DNA of 64,000 nt from Paludibacteraceae bacterium (GTDB lineage Bacteria; Bacteroidota; Bacteroidia; Bacteroidales; Paludibacteraceae): NCBI GenBank assembly GCA_017556705.1, contig JAFYMG010000001.1:124001-188000 (forward strand). The letters run 5' to 3'. Position numbers and translations under genes: made by a program. Numbering within the stretch: the first letter of the stretch is position 1; each line of letters starts with the position of its first letter. Under the pieces are notes generated by a model. The model saw nothing but the letters and a program-made list of their open reading frames with translations, was not told the origin of the DNA and did not search any database. This document shows, one piece after another, positions 16,249-24,159 of the stretch.

Positions 16249-17605
16249 TCAACAGATATTGCTCAATCACACTTTGTATTTTCCTTGGTTTGCAACTAGC
16301 ACTATTCACCATCACCGCAAAGATCCATACCCTACCATCTGGCAAAAAGATATATCCCGCATAGTTTTTAGTACCACCAATAGTACCACTCTTGGCATAT
16401 ACTTTACCATGAAGGGGCGTATCTCGTAAGAACGAACAGAGTGTGCCACTCTCACCGCTGCAAGGTAAAGACGCTATGAAAGTATCCTTATGTTTCGAGC
16501 CATACATATAACGCAATAACTGCACATACATGGATGGCGAAATGGCATCTTGTGGTGCCAAGCCACAACCATCCAATATTTTGGCACTACGGAAACTGAC
16601 ACCACGATTTTTCCAATATGCTCGTACAAAATCAATAGAATTGTGAATAGTACAAGGAGTACCATATTTAGATCCAAAAATACGGAACAGCATCTCGGCG
16701 TAGAGATTATCAGACTCTTGCTCTGTATGGCGAATAATCTCCGATAACGGCTCACTCTCGTGCATAAAAAGTAATGTACGAGCGGGGGCATTCATCGGCA
16801 CTTCGCTCAAATAGGTCTCAGTAGCATCTACCTCTATGCCAGTCTTTCGTAAGATAGTAGTAAAATCACGCGCCAATATTAATCCAGGATTGGGCATATC
16901 ACCACGCACACCAAAGGTTCTACGGTTGGAAGGTACACTGCCGACAAGATAACGCGTATTGTTGTATGGTACACCATGTACAAACGCACCATCGTAGGTA
17001 ATATGCGTACAGCGGATATGATTTTCAAACTGAATTTCAGGAATATCTGGAGTGGTATACAACACCTCTGCGATACTACCTATTGGACCACTGCGAAGCA
17101 CAATATTCATCGTATTGTCCTGGTATGAAAGCGAAAAGATACCTGGCGCGTAGTAATTACCCGCATCTTCCCATAGCCAAGACGGATTGAGGGCATTACC
17201 ATCAAAATAACTCAAGTCAGCAACTACAGAGCCTGTGATATGCTTGATGCCTGCATCTCGTATTTGGCGCGCCCAAGTATACATGAAATTTTTCTTACCG
17301 ATATATCTAGAACCAAAAGTAGGATCACCACGACCTTCTATGTATAGATTGCCATGTAGGGTGCCATCTTTGATGTATCCCGAATAGGTAATGGGAGTTT
17401 GAATACGATAATCTCCACCCCATTGCTCAAGTGCAGTAGCAGCAGTCAGCAGCTTCATCGTAGAAGCTGGAGGTATAACAGAATTAGCGCGATACGCATC
17501 AATTGTATCGCCCGTGTGATAATCACAAATCAGCACACCAATATTCGCATCTTTGGTATCTGGATGCGCAGTTAATATAGAAAGAATAAGTAATAGTTTG
17601 AACAT
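16226..17605 (-). CDS. dacB: D-alanyl-D-alanine carboxypeptidase/endopeptidase, PBP4 type
   Basis: 459 residues from the ATG at 17605; an upstream in-frame start at 17653 is excluded because the promoter lies at 17611-17642. The N-terminus is a short signal sequence (FKLLLILSILTAH). The penicillin-binding motifs are present: STMK at about residues 48-51, SDN in EQESDNLYAEML, and KSG in YAKSGTIGG. The long insert between STMK and SDN is typical of PBP4 (peptidase S13). It trims and cleaves peptidoglycan peptides in the periplasm. The promoter position predicts a leaderless mRNA. Confidence 0.93.
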   Translation of the reverse strand: MFKLLLILSILTAHPDTKDANIGVLICDYHTGDTIDAYRANSVIPPASTMKLLTAATALEQWGGDYRIQTPITYSGYIKDGTLHGNLYIEGRGDPTFGSRYIGKKNFMYTWARQIRDAGIKHITGSVVADLSYFDGNALNPSWLWEDAGNYYAPGIFSLSYQDNTMNIVLRSGPIGSIAEVLYTTPDIPEIQFENHIRCTHITYDGAFVHGVPYNNTRYLVGSVPSNRRTFGVRGDMPNPGLILARDFTTILRKTGIEVDATETYLSEVPMNAPARTLLFMHESEPLSEIIRHTEQESDNLYAEMLFRIFGSKYGTPCTIHNSIDFVRAYWKNRGVSFRSAKILDGCGLAPQDAISPSMYVQLLRYMYGSKHKDTFIASLPCSGESGTLCSFLRDTPLHGKVYAKSGTIGGTKNYAGYIFLPDGRVWIFAVMVNSASCKPRKIQSVIEQYLLNVYKANI

Positions 17606-17610
17606 GGGCA

Positions 17611-17642
17611 CAAAGGTACTACTTTTTTTGCATATACACAAA
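17611..17642 (-). promoter_or_regulatory. Promoter of dacB, almost on the start codon
   Basis: On the minus strand TTTG (17639-17642), 20 bases, then TACCTTTG (17611-17618). The box ends only 5 bases before the ATG, so transcription should start at or within one or two bases of it. Confidence 0.8.
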
Positions 17643-17679
17643 AAAAAGTTCAAAATACATCAAAAAACGACTGAAGTCG

Positions 17680-18507
17680 TTATATTTTCAAAGAAAGAAA
17701 GATTGGATGATTCTCATCAACATGACCATATGGTGCATCCCAGATGATCGGATAATCGTATTCGGCAAACAACTCAGCTATCGTCTCTTGGATAGAACAA
17801 CTCATCAGAGGATCATCTTCGCAATCGGTGAATTGGCCAACAATCACACCATCTAGACGAGATAACACCCCGCTCAAGCGCAGGTTATGCAGCATACGAT
17901 CGATATGATAATGACGCTCACCGATGTCCTCTAGTAACAATACAGGAGGTTGCTCACAATGATCAATGATCGCATCCAGCGAGTATGGTGTGCCCTGCAA
18001 AGCATACAACAAACTCAAGTTACCACCGATAACCTTACGGCCTTCAAGGGCAGGCAAATTGTTAATTTTCCCCGATTTCAACGCATCTTGCAACATCAGC
18101 AAAGCAGCAGAATCATCGGGTAAAGTAGCCAAGGCCTTGCACATCGAAGCATGAAGCGAAGGTACTCCATGTAAACTCATCAGAGCATGCAAAACAGTAA
18201 TATCTGAGAACCCTACCACTAATGGCCATTCAGATTTCGGACGCGATGGAAGGATAATCTTATCCACAAGGTGCTGCATACCATATCCCCCTCGCGAACA
18301 TAAAATAATATCTACAGAAGGATCGGAAAAGGCCTCGTTCAAATCTGACAAACGGTTTTCTGCAGTCCCAGCAAAACGGCCACAAGCATCAAAAGCATGC
18401 TGACCAATAGACACTCGAAATCCCCAGCGCTCTAATCGCTGTGTAGCAAGGATAATATATTCTGGCTCTATGACACCAGAGGGAGAGATTATTCGAATAT
18501 GTTTCAT
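17680..18507 (-). CDS. LD-carboxypeptidase (peptidase S66)
   Basis: 275 residues of the S66 family (LdcA/MccF). It starts IRIISPSGVIEPEYI. The mid-section ILCSRGGYGMQHLVD and the nucleophile region VVGFSDITVLHALM are the family hallmarks, with LLLEDIGERHYHIDRML carrying the catalytic glutamate area. LdcA members release the terminal D-Ala from murein tetrapeptides in the cytosol, which fits the PBP4 gene next to it. MccF-type immunity is an alternative, but there is no microcin context. Its promoter ends 4 bases before the ATG. Confidence 0.9.
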   Translation of the reverse strand: MKHIRIISPSGVIEPEYIILATQRLERWGFRVSIGQHAFDACGRFAGTAENRLSDLNEAFSDPSVDIILCSRGGYGMQHLVDKIILPSRPKSEWPLVVGFSDITVLHALMSLHGVPSLHASMCKALATLPDDSAALLMLQDALKSGKINNLPALEGRKVIGGNLSLLYALQGTPYSLDAIIDHCEQPPVLLLEDIGERHYHIDRMLHNLRLSGVLSRLDGVIVGQFTDCEDDPLMSCSIQETIAELFAEYDYPIIWDAPYGHVDENHPIFLSLKI

Positions 18508-18511
18508 GCTG

Positions 18512-18542
18512 CAAAATTACTATTTTTTTTTCATATATCAAA
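18512..18542 (-). promoter_or_regulatory. Promoter of the LD-carboxypeptidase gene, leaderless
   Basis: TAATTTTG on the minus strand (18512-18519) with CAAA/TTTG at 18539-18542, spacer 19. The box ends 4 bases from the ATG. It overlaps the divergent promoter of the next gene in a 61-base region. Confidence 0.7.
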
Positions 18543-18551
18543 AAAAATTAC

Positions 18552-18559
18552 TACCTTTG
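18552..18559 (+). promoter_or_regulatory. -7 box of the TPR/propeller gene
   Basis: TACCTTTG followed by GCGGCGAATT, with the ATG 9 bases after the box. The -33 position is a plain T run, so this is a weaker match. The predicted leader is only a few bases. Confidence 0.65.
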
Positions 18560-18568
18560 CGGCGAATT

Positions 18569-19918
18569 ATGAAAAGATTTCGATTAGTTGTAATTGTTTT
18601 GCTGTTTACAACCACCTTTTGTGGTCAAACTCATAACAGTGCTGACAAACTCTTCAAAGCCGAAGATTATGTAGCAGCACAAGAGGCGTATGGAGCTTTA
18701 CTCAAGAGTTACCCTACTAATGCGTTGTACCTATATAGGTACGCGCGCTGCGCACAAGAATTGGGAGACGATGCTACCGCGTTGAAATATTTTGAAAAAT
18801 CGGGCAACCGATATGTACTCAAACATTTTTACGCAGCTGAAAGTCATTTGCGACTGTGGCAGACTGATGACGCGATTGCTGAATACGAGACCTATCTAAA
18901 GAAAGAGCCCGATGAACGCACAAAGTATGTACAAGAACAGATTGCCAAAGCAGAGAAATTACAGCGATACCTAAAGCGTGTAGAACGATTGCAAGTGATT
19001 GATTCTGTAAATGCACTAATGGACAGTATGTTGTGTGTAGTAACCCTATCTGCTGAAGCAGGAAAACTCACGTTGGATGCCAACCAAATTGTATATACTA
19101 ACCAACGAAATGATCGCCGATATTGGGGAAGTAAACATGAAAATAATACGATATTGGTATCCAGCCAACGCTTATTAGATAGTTGGAGCACTCCAGACAC
19201 ATTGCCAACAAATATCAATTTTACTAATCATCAACATTCACCCTATTTATTAAATGATGGCGTAACGTTGTATTTCGCAGCGCAAGACACCAACGGATTA
19301 GGAGGAATGGACATCTACGTATCACGCTACAACACGATCACCGAAACATACACCACCCCCGAGAACCTTGGTTTCCCATACAACTCCGCAGCGAATGAAT
19401 ATTTGTTCGTAATAGATGAAGCTCGCCACATTGGTTACCTAGCGACCGACCGCTTTACAGAAAAAGGTCGCGTGCATATATATTCGTTTGCTATTCCAGA
19501 GCAGAAGCAATATTGGCGTAATATACCTCATGAATCGTTGGTAGAGTATGCTCAATTGAATAAGTTTGAACGATTTTCCACAGATACTACAATCAACCCT
19601 ATTACAGACAAAACCACCGATAAAATCGGGGATTTTTGCTTCGTTGTGAACGATTCTGTTGTATATCACTCGCTCGAAGAATTCCAACAAACACTCGCAA
19701 TAGAGAAATACAACGAATGGAGGCAAATAGAACAACAATATCAATTGGAGCAACAGCAATTGCACCTCTTGCGAGAAGAATATGCAATGACTGAAGACGA
19801 CAGAAAAAAAGAATTGACTCCGACCATTCTTCGTTTGGAGAATAATCAGAGTCAATTACTAAAACGTTGTCAAAATCTCTTATCTGAGATTCGAGCAATA
19901 GAGCTTAAAGCACGTTGA
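18569..19918 (+). CDS. TPR and PD40 beta-propeller exported protein
   Basis: 449 residues from the ATG at 18569; a longer frame from 18470 would start upstream of the promoter. A signal peptide (about 20 residues) is followed by tetratricopeptide repeats (about 22-115: ADKLFKAEDYVAAQEAYGAL, LYRYARCAQELGDDATALKYF). A PD40-like propeller comes next, with TLYFAAQDTNGLGGMDIYVS. The C-terminal 75 residues are a glutamine-rich coiled coil. The TPR plus PD40 order resembles PorE/OmpA-family proteins of Bacteroidota, but the OmpA domain is missing. Function is unknown; a cell-envelope scaffold is likely. It overlaps mdh tail to tail by 14 bases. Confidence 0.75.
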   Translation: MKRFRLVVIVLLFTTTFCGQTHNSADKLFKAEDYVAAQEAYGALLKSYPTNALYLYRYARCAQELGDDATALKYFEKSGNRYVLKHFYAAESHLRLWQTDDAIAEYETYLKKEPDERTKYVQEQIAKAEKLQRYLKRVERLQVIDSVNALMDSMLCVVTLSAEAGKLTLDANQIVYTNQRNDRRYWGSKHENNTILVSSQRLLDSWSTPDTLPTNINFTNHQHSPYLLNDGVTLYFAAQDTNGLGGMDIYVSRYNTITETYTTPENLGFPYNSAANEYLFVIDEARHIGYLATDRFTEKGRVHIYSFAIPEQKQYWRNIPHESLVEYAQLNKFERFSTDTTINPITDKTTDKIGDFCFVVNDSVVYHSLEEFQQTLAIEKYNEWRQIEQQYQLEQQQLHLLREEYAMTEDDRKKELTPTILRLENNQSQLLKRCQNLLSEIRAIELKAR

Positions 19919-20846
19919 TCTCTTTCAAGATAGCAGTAGTCTTAGCTACAGCCTCTTCGCTAGCTGCAAACAATGCTTTCTCTGCCTCGTTAAGCTCGAT
20001 TTCAACGATCTTCTCAATACCATTCTTACCAATAATACATGGCACGCCGATGGTGATGTCGTTATAGCCATACTCACCCTCAAGGTAAGCAGAACAAGGG
20101 ATCATCTTCTTTTGATCATTAATCACGCTATCAGCCACAGCTGCAGCTGCTGCACCTGGAGCCATCCATGCACTTGTACCGAGCAAACCAGTCAATGTAG
20201 CACCACCAACCATAGTAGCCTTTGCTACCTCTTCGAGCTCTTCAGCGCTGAGCATTGAACTTACTGGCATACCTTTGTAAGTAGCGTAGCGAGTCATAGG
20301 GATCATAGTAGTATCACCGTGACCACCGATTACAAAGCCCTCTACCTCATTAGCATTGCAACCCAATTTTTGGCTCAAGAAATATTTGAAGCGGCTGCTA
20401 TCCAAAGCACCACCCATACCAATCACGCGATTGCGTGGCAAGCCAAGTGCCTTGTAGGTGAGGTAAGCCATAGTATCCATAGGGTTAGAAACAACTACGA
20501 GGATAGCGTTAGGAGAATAAGTAAGGATTTGGTTAGCAACGCTCTTAACGATACCTGCGTTCACACCGATCAATTCCTCACGAGTCATACCTGGTTTACG
20601 TGGAAGACCAGATGTGATTACTACTACATCAGAACCTGCAGTTGCACTATAATCATTGGTAACACCTTTCACTACGGTGTCAAAGCCCAACAATTGAGCG
20701 GTTTGCATGATGTCCATAGCTTTGCCTTCTGCAACGCCTTCTTTGATGTCGATGAGGACAACTTCGCTGGCTACTTTCTTTACTGCCAACACATTTGCGC
20801 ATGTAGCACCTACGTTACCTGCGCCAACAACGGTTACTTTTGACAT
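19905..20846 (-). CDS. mdh: Malate dehydrogenase
   Basis: 313 residues of the LDH-like malate dehydrogenase class. The NAD-binding GAGNVGATCANVLA is at residues 8-21 and the cofactor aspartate is in VVLIDIKEG. The substrate loop SGLPRKPGMTREELI carries the paired arginines typical of malate rather than lactate specificity. The catalytic histidine is in VIGGHGDTTMIPM. It interconverts malate and oxaloacetate, which in these anaerobes feeds the fumarate-succinate branch. It has its own promoter with a leader of about 50 bases and converges on the TPR gene. Confidence 0.96.
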   Translation of the reverse strand: MSKVTVVGAGNVGATCANVLAVKKVASEVVLIDIKEGVAEGKAMDIMQTAQLLGFDTVVKGVTNDYSATAGSDVVVITSGLPRKPGMTREELIGVNAGIVKSVANQILTYSPNAILVVVSNPMDTMAYLTYKALGLPRNRVIGMGGALDSSRFKYFLSQKLGCNANEVEGFVIGGHGDTTMIPMTRYATYKGMPVSSMLSAEELEEVAKATMVGGATLTGLLGTSAWMAPGAAAAAVADSVINDQKKMIPCSAYLEGEYGYNDITIGVPCIIGKNGIEKIVEIELNEAEKALFAASEEAVAKTTAILKEINVL

Positions 20847-20904
20847 AATTTCAAAATTAATATTTAAAGTTTTACACTATTTCTCGAGTTTCGTATTTCG
20901 GCTG

Positions 20905-20936
20905 CAAAAGTAGTATTTTTTTTTGATATATGCAAA
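20905..20936 (-). promoter_or_regulatory. Promoter of mdh
   Basis: Minus-strand TTTG (20933-20936), 20 bases, TACTTTTG (20905-20912). Confidence 0.85.
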
Positions 20937-20966
20937 ACTTCTGCTATAAAACACAAAATCTTTGCT

Positions 20967-21512
20967 TTATGCTTGGTTGACCCCAGCGGCCACCTCGCGA
21001 TAAGTATGCAGGCTCAGATTGTCGCTAACAATCTTGATTGAGTAGAGATTTTCAAAGCCCAATGCAGCAATATAAGCCAACTCCATATCAAAGACACAAT
21101 CGGTATAATCGGACTGTAGCACAAAATCTGTATTGCTATAACAAACTGACTGTAAGCAACTTTCTGGATTTTTCAGATAATCCATCGGCATCTTTTGCAA
21201 ACGCAACTTTGGCTCTGGATAAGTCACACATGGGTGATTGAGACGCACCTCTATCACGCAAGCAGCACTGCCAATCGCATAGTTGGCACTTCCCGCGTAA
21301 CCGATATTGATAATTTTCGCATCACGAGGCAGATCACGCAAGGTATGTATCACATTGATGGCCCCCACACCCGTCACGATAACATCCCATACCGTACCAT
21401 CAGCCATATACCATTGGTTATCACGCATTTCACCACATAGGTGCTGCGCTATCAACTTTTGTTCTCCAATAAAATCGCCAGCTTCGGCGATAACAATAAA
21501 GTGATTATTCAT
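20967..21512 (-). CDS. Nucleoside phosphorylase-like protein
   Basis: 181 residues from the ATG at 21512; a TTG at 21536 lies inside the promoter and is rejected. The pattern IVIAEAGDFIGEQ, VIVTGVGAINVIHTL, INIGYAGS and late DCVFDMELAYIAALGFENLYSIKIVSD follows the purine nucleoside phosphorylase / MTA-SAH nucleosidase fold. In that fold the VDME-like segment binds ribose and the last aspartate the base. It is shorter than typical members (about 230). The exact substrate is not clear. It has its own promoter divergent from the next gene. Confidence 0.72.
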   Translation of the reverse strand: MNNHFIVIAEAGDFIGEQKLIAQHLCGEMRDNQWYMADGTVWDVIVTGVGAINVIHTLRDLPRDAKIINIGYAGSANYAIGSAACVIEVRLNHPCVTYPEPKLRLQKMPMDYLKNPESCLQSVCYSNTDFVLQSDYTDCVFDMELAYIAALGFENLYSIKIVSDNLSLHTYREVAAGVNQA

Positions 21513-21533
21513 ATCATCCAGTTTTATAAAGTG

Positions 21534-21565
21534 CAAAGGTACTACTTTTTTCTCAGTTTTGCAAG
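21534..21565 (-). promoter_or_regulatory. Promoter of the nucleoside phosphorylase-like gene
   Basis: Minus-strand CTTG (21562-21565), 20 bases, TACCTTTG (21534-21541). Predicted leader about 17 bases. Confidence 0.75.
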
Positions 21566-21599
21566 TTTTTTCGCGAATTTAGTATTTTATACGATTATT

Positions 21600-21631
21600 C
21601 TTGCGTATATGCTTTTTTTTTACTACTTTTG
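21600..21631 (+). promoter_or_regulatory. Promoter of the pRiA4b ORF-3-like / miaA operon
   Basis: CTTG at 21600-21603 and TACTTTTG at 21624-21631, 20 bases apart. The ATG at 21658 is 26 bases after the box, so the TTG at 21601 cannot be the start. Confidence 0.8.
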
Positions 21632-21657
21632 CAGGCGGAAAAATCATTATCACTATT

Positions 21658-22209
21658 ATGATATACAAAATAACCTTTTCATGCGACGATGCAGATGATT
21701 TCCGTCGCGTATTTGAAGCCGATAGCGAGGCTACCTTTTTAGAGCTACATCAAGCCATCTTGAAAAGTGCAGGCTATCCAGATGATCAGATGACATCGTT
21801 CTTCATGTGCAATAGTCACTGGGAAAAAGAACAAGAAGTAACTCTCATGGAGATGGGCAGCAGTTTTGAGTATGACAACATGGTCATGGAATCTACTCGC
21901 CTAAGCGACTTGATGGAGGATCGTGGTCAACGCTTGATCTATATCTTTGACCCTATGTATGAGCGCTATTTCTTTGGTAGTTTGACAGATATCATGCCTG
22001 GTTATTGCGACGGCGTAACTTGCGTAGAGTCTCGTGGTGCAGCACCAAAGCAATTGCAAACAGAGGATGCGGCAGAAGCTGCTCGAGCAAAAGATGCGAA
22101 AGATTGGGGCTTAGACGAAGACCTTTTTGGTGATAGCCAGTTTGATATAGATGACTTGGATGCAGATGGTTTCCAGGACTTGAGTTTTGACGACGGTTCG
22201 ATGTTCTAA
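21658..22209 (+). CDS. pRiA4b ORF-3-like (IS1096 passenger type) protein
   Basis: 183 residues from the ATG at 21658. The N-terminal 120 residues resemble the plasmid pRiA4b ORF-3 / IS1096 TnpR-like passenger domain: IYKITFSCDD, ATFLELHQAILKSAGYPDDQMTSF-type helix, RLSDLMEDRGQRLIYIFDPMYERYF. The C-terminal 50 residues are very acidic (DIDDLDADGFQDLSFDDGS). Despite the family name there is no transposon here; members are common as chromosomal genes of unknown role in Bacteroidota. The stop TAA shares its last A with the miaA start codon, so translation is coupled. Confidence 0.75.
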   Translation: MIYKITFSCDDADDFRRVFEADSEATFLELHQAILKSAGYPDDQMTSFFMCNSHWEKEQEVTLMEMGSSFEYDNMVMESTRLSDLMEDRGQRLIYIFDPMYERYFFGSLTDIMPGYCDGVTCVESRGAAPKQLQTEDAAEAARAKDAKDWGLDEDLFGDSQFDIDDLDADGFQDLSFDDGSMF

Positions 22210-23096
22210 TGCCCACACTGGTTGTCATATTGGGGCCTACAGGTGTTGGTAAAACGGAACTCAGTCTGCAATTGGCAGAAGAATATGGCTGCCCTATTGT
22301 CAGTGCTGATTCACGCCAAATATACCATGACCTGCCCATTGGTACCGCAGCGCCTACCGCAGAAGAACAAGTCCGAGCAAAGCATTATTTTATTGGTTGT
22401 AAAGCACTTACAGAGACCTATAATGCTGGACAATATGCTCGTGATTGCAAGGATGTGCTAAACGATTTGTTTCGGCAGCATGAGCGGGTGATCATGGTAG
22501 GTGGAAGTATGATGTATATCGACGCTGTCTGCAAGGGGTTGGATGATATTCCTGATGTGCCCGAAGCAGTACGCAAAGAGGTGCAGCGCCAATATGCAGA
22601 ACAAGGATTAGCATGGTTGCAACAAGAAGTGCAAGAGATCGATCCCGCGTATTGGTCGGAAGTGGATCAGCAAAATCCTCAACGATTAATGCATTGTATA
22701 GAAGTGACTCGTGTGAGCGGGAAGCCCTACTCTACCTTTCGAAAAAACAGCACTCTAACAGCTAAAGAAAGAGGCTTTGACGTTGAATACCGCATGGTGG
22801 AACGCCCACGAGAAGAGTTGTACGAACGAATCAACTTGCGAGTGCACAAAATGATTGAAGCTGGATTAATAGATGAAGCTAGACGCGCATTCGAACAACT
22901 AGGAATATCGCTTGCACCACGTCAAACAGAGGAAAAAGAGATATTACCAAATAGTATCAACACAGTGGGGTACAAGGAGTTGCTTCCATATTTTAGAGGA
23001 GAATACAACCTAGACAGAGCCATAGAACTGATACAACAAAATAGCCGACACTATGCCAAAAGACAAATGACGTGGTGGCGACGCGATCAAAAATAA
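22209..23096 (+). CDS. miaA: tRNA dimethylallyltransferase MiaA
   Basis: 295 residues. It transfers a dimethylallyl group to A37 of tRNAs that read codons starting with U. The P-loop GPTGVGKTELSL is at residues 9-20. VSADSRQIYHDLPIGTAAPT, the tRNA-binding GGSMMYIDAVCKGLDDIP and NPQRLMHCIEV are conserved. The C-terminus keeps NTVGYKELLPYFRGE and KRQMTWWRR. It overlaps the preceding gene by one base and a lipoprotein gene follows after 10 bases. Confidence 0.96.
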   Translation: MPTLVVILGPTGVGKTELSLQLAEEYGCPIVSADSRQIYHDLPIGTAAPTAEEQVRAKHYFIGCKALTETYNAGQYARDCKDVLNDLFRQHERVIMVGGSMMYIDAVCKGLDDIPDVPEAVRKEVQRQYAEQGLAWLQQEVQEIDPAYWSEVDQQNPQRLMHCIEVTRVSGKPYSTFRKNSTLTAKERGFDVEYRMVERPREELYERINLRVHKMIEAGLIDEARRAFEQLGISLAPRQTEEKEILPNSINTVGYKELLPYFRGEYNLDRAIELIQQNSRHYAKRQMTWWRRDQK

Positions 23097-23106
23097 CAAA
23101 AGAAGA

Positions 23107-24153
23107 ATGAAAAAAATAATTATCATAGGATTTGCACTTGCGATGATCGTAGGATGCAAAAAAGTGGATGTAAATTTTGATTACTCACCTGCAGAACCTA
23201 AAGCAGGAGAGTCAATTACGTTTACCAATAGGAGTAGCGCTGGAGAGAGCTGGACTTGGACATTTGGTGATAATGCAACAAGTTTGCTAAAGAATCCAAA
23301 GAAAATATACAAGAAACCAGGCGAGTATGTAGTAACATTGATGGTGGATAGCGCCAAGTATCTGACCCATAGCAAAGTGATTGTGGTATATGATACTGTG
23401 CCAACCTTTGTTAGTTCATCCGATTCTATTCTGCACTATCAAGATGTGACCTTCACAGCCAATGTGTATAATCCATTCAATTATGAATTGATTTACGACT
23501 GGGTATTGCCAGAGGATTGCAAGATAGTATCAGGTTCACGTACAAGCAAGACTGTCACTGCGTATTTCACCACCGTTGGAAAGAAGAGTGTTGAGTTGAA
23601 TCTAACGCAAAAAGATACCCCATACAATATCCAAAAAGAGTTTGATGTGCATCTCACCAAGGCTCCCGCTATTGTGATGCGTAAAACGGACATGACAGTG
23701 GTGCGTCAACGTATGATCAATGACCGCCTAGAGCAGGTCAATATGGCTACTGCCGAAGATGTGCATCTCATTGAACAAACAAATGATACAATAGTCACAT
23801 TCAATGGCAAAACCTTCTACGCAAGCCAAATGGCAAACACCATAGCTGGATTCACTGGCATGACTATCAATCACATACAAATAGATGCTATGGCACAAAA
23901 ATGGTATATCACCACTCCAGAAGGACTATTCGTAGCGAACATGGACGGTAGCTATATGGAGAGCATTGATTCAAATGCTACGGGCGCTATCTTTGTGGAT
24001 GCCAACCGCAATCGCATCTATTGGGCAACTAATAATGGGGTATATGCCATGGCATTAGTTAAGAGCAAAAATAACCGCTTCACTACCACACCCACACAGT
24101 ACAACGATCTTACAAATGTTGATTTAATCGTAGTCAACGAAAAATTACAATAA
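23107..24153 (+). CDS. PKD-domain lipoprotein
   Basis: 348 residues. The signal peptide ends in the lipobox MIVGC, so the cysteine at about residue 17 is probably lipidated. A PKD domain covers about residues 22-95 (GESITFTNRSSAGESWTWTFGDNA, then YKKPGEYVVTLMV). A second similar beta domain follows (about 100-190), with a C-terminal region (about 200-348) of alternating strands that may form a partial propeller (TTPEGLFVANMDGSYMESID). It is probably a surface or periplasmic adhesion or recognition protein. It lies between miaA and glycogen synthase on the same strand. Confidence 0.78.
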   Translation: MKKIIIIGFALAMIVGCKKVDVNFDYSPAEPKAGESITFTNRSSAGESWTWTFGDNATSLLKNPKKIYKKPGEYVVTLMVDSAKYLTHSKVIVVYDTVPTFVSSSDSILHYQDVTFTANVYNPFNYELIYDWVLPEDCKIVSGSRTSKTVTAYFTTVGKKSVELNLTQKDTPYNIQKEFDVHLTKAPAIVMRKTDMTVVRQRMINDRLEQVNMATAEDVHLIEQTNDTIVTFNGKTFYASQMANTIAGFTGMTINHIQIDAMAQKWYITTPEGLFVANMDGSYMESIDSNATGAIFVDANRNRIYWATNNGVYAMALVKSKNNRFTTTPTQYNDLTNVDLIVVNEKLQ

Positions 24154-24159
24154 TCACAC

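Noticed and set aside
17606..17653. Longer N-terminus for PBP4
   Set aside because: The extension covers the promoter, and the ATG at 17605 starts a proper signal peptide.
18470..18568. Longer N-terminus for the TPR/propeller protein
   Set aside because: It overlaps the divergent gene and precedes the -7 box; the ATG at 18569 gives a signal peptide.
21658..22209. IS1096-type transposon suggested by the passenger-protein name
   Set aside because: No transposase, terminal inverted repeats or target duplication is visible; the family is often chromosomal.
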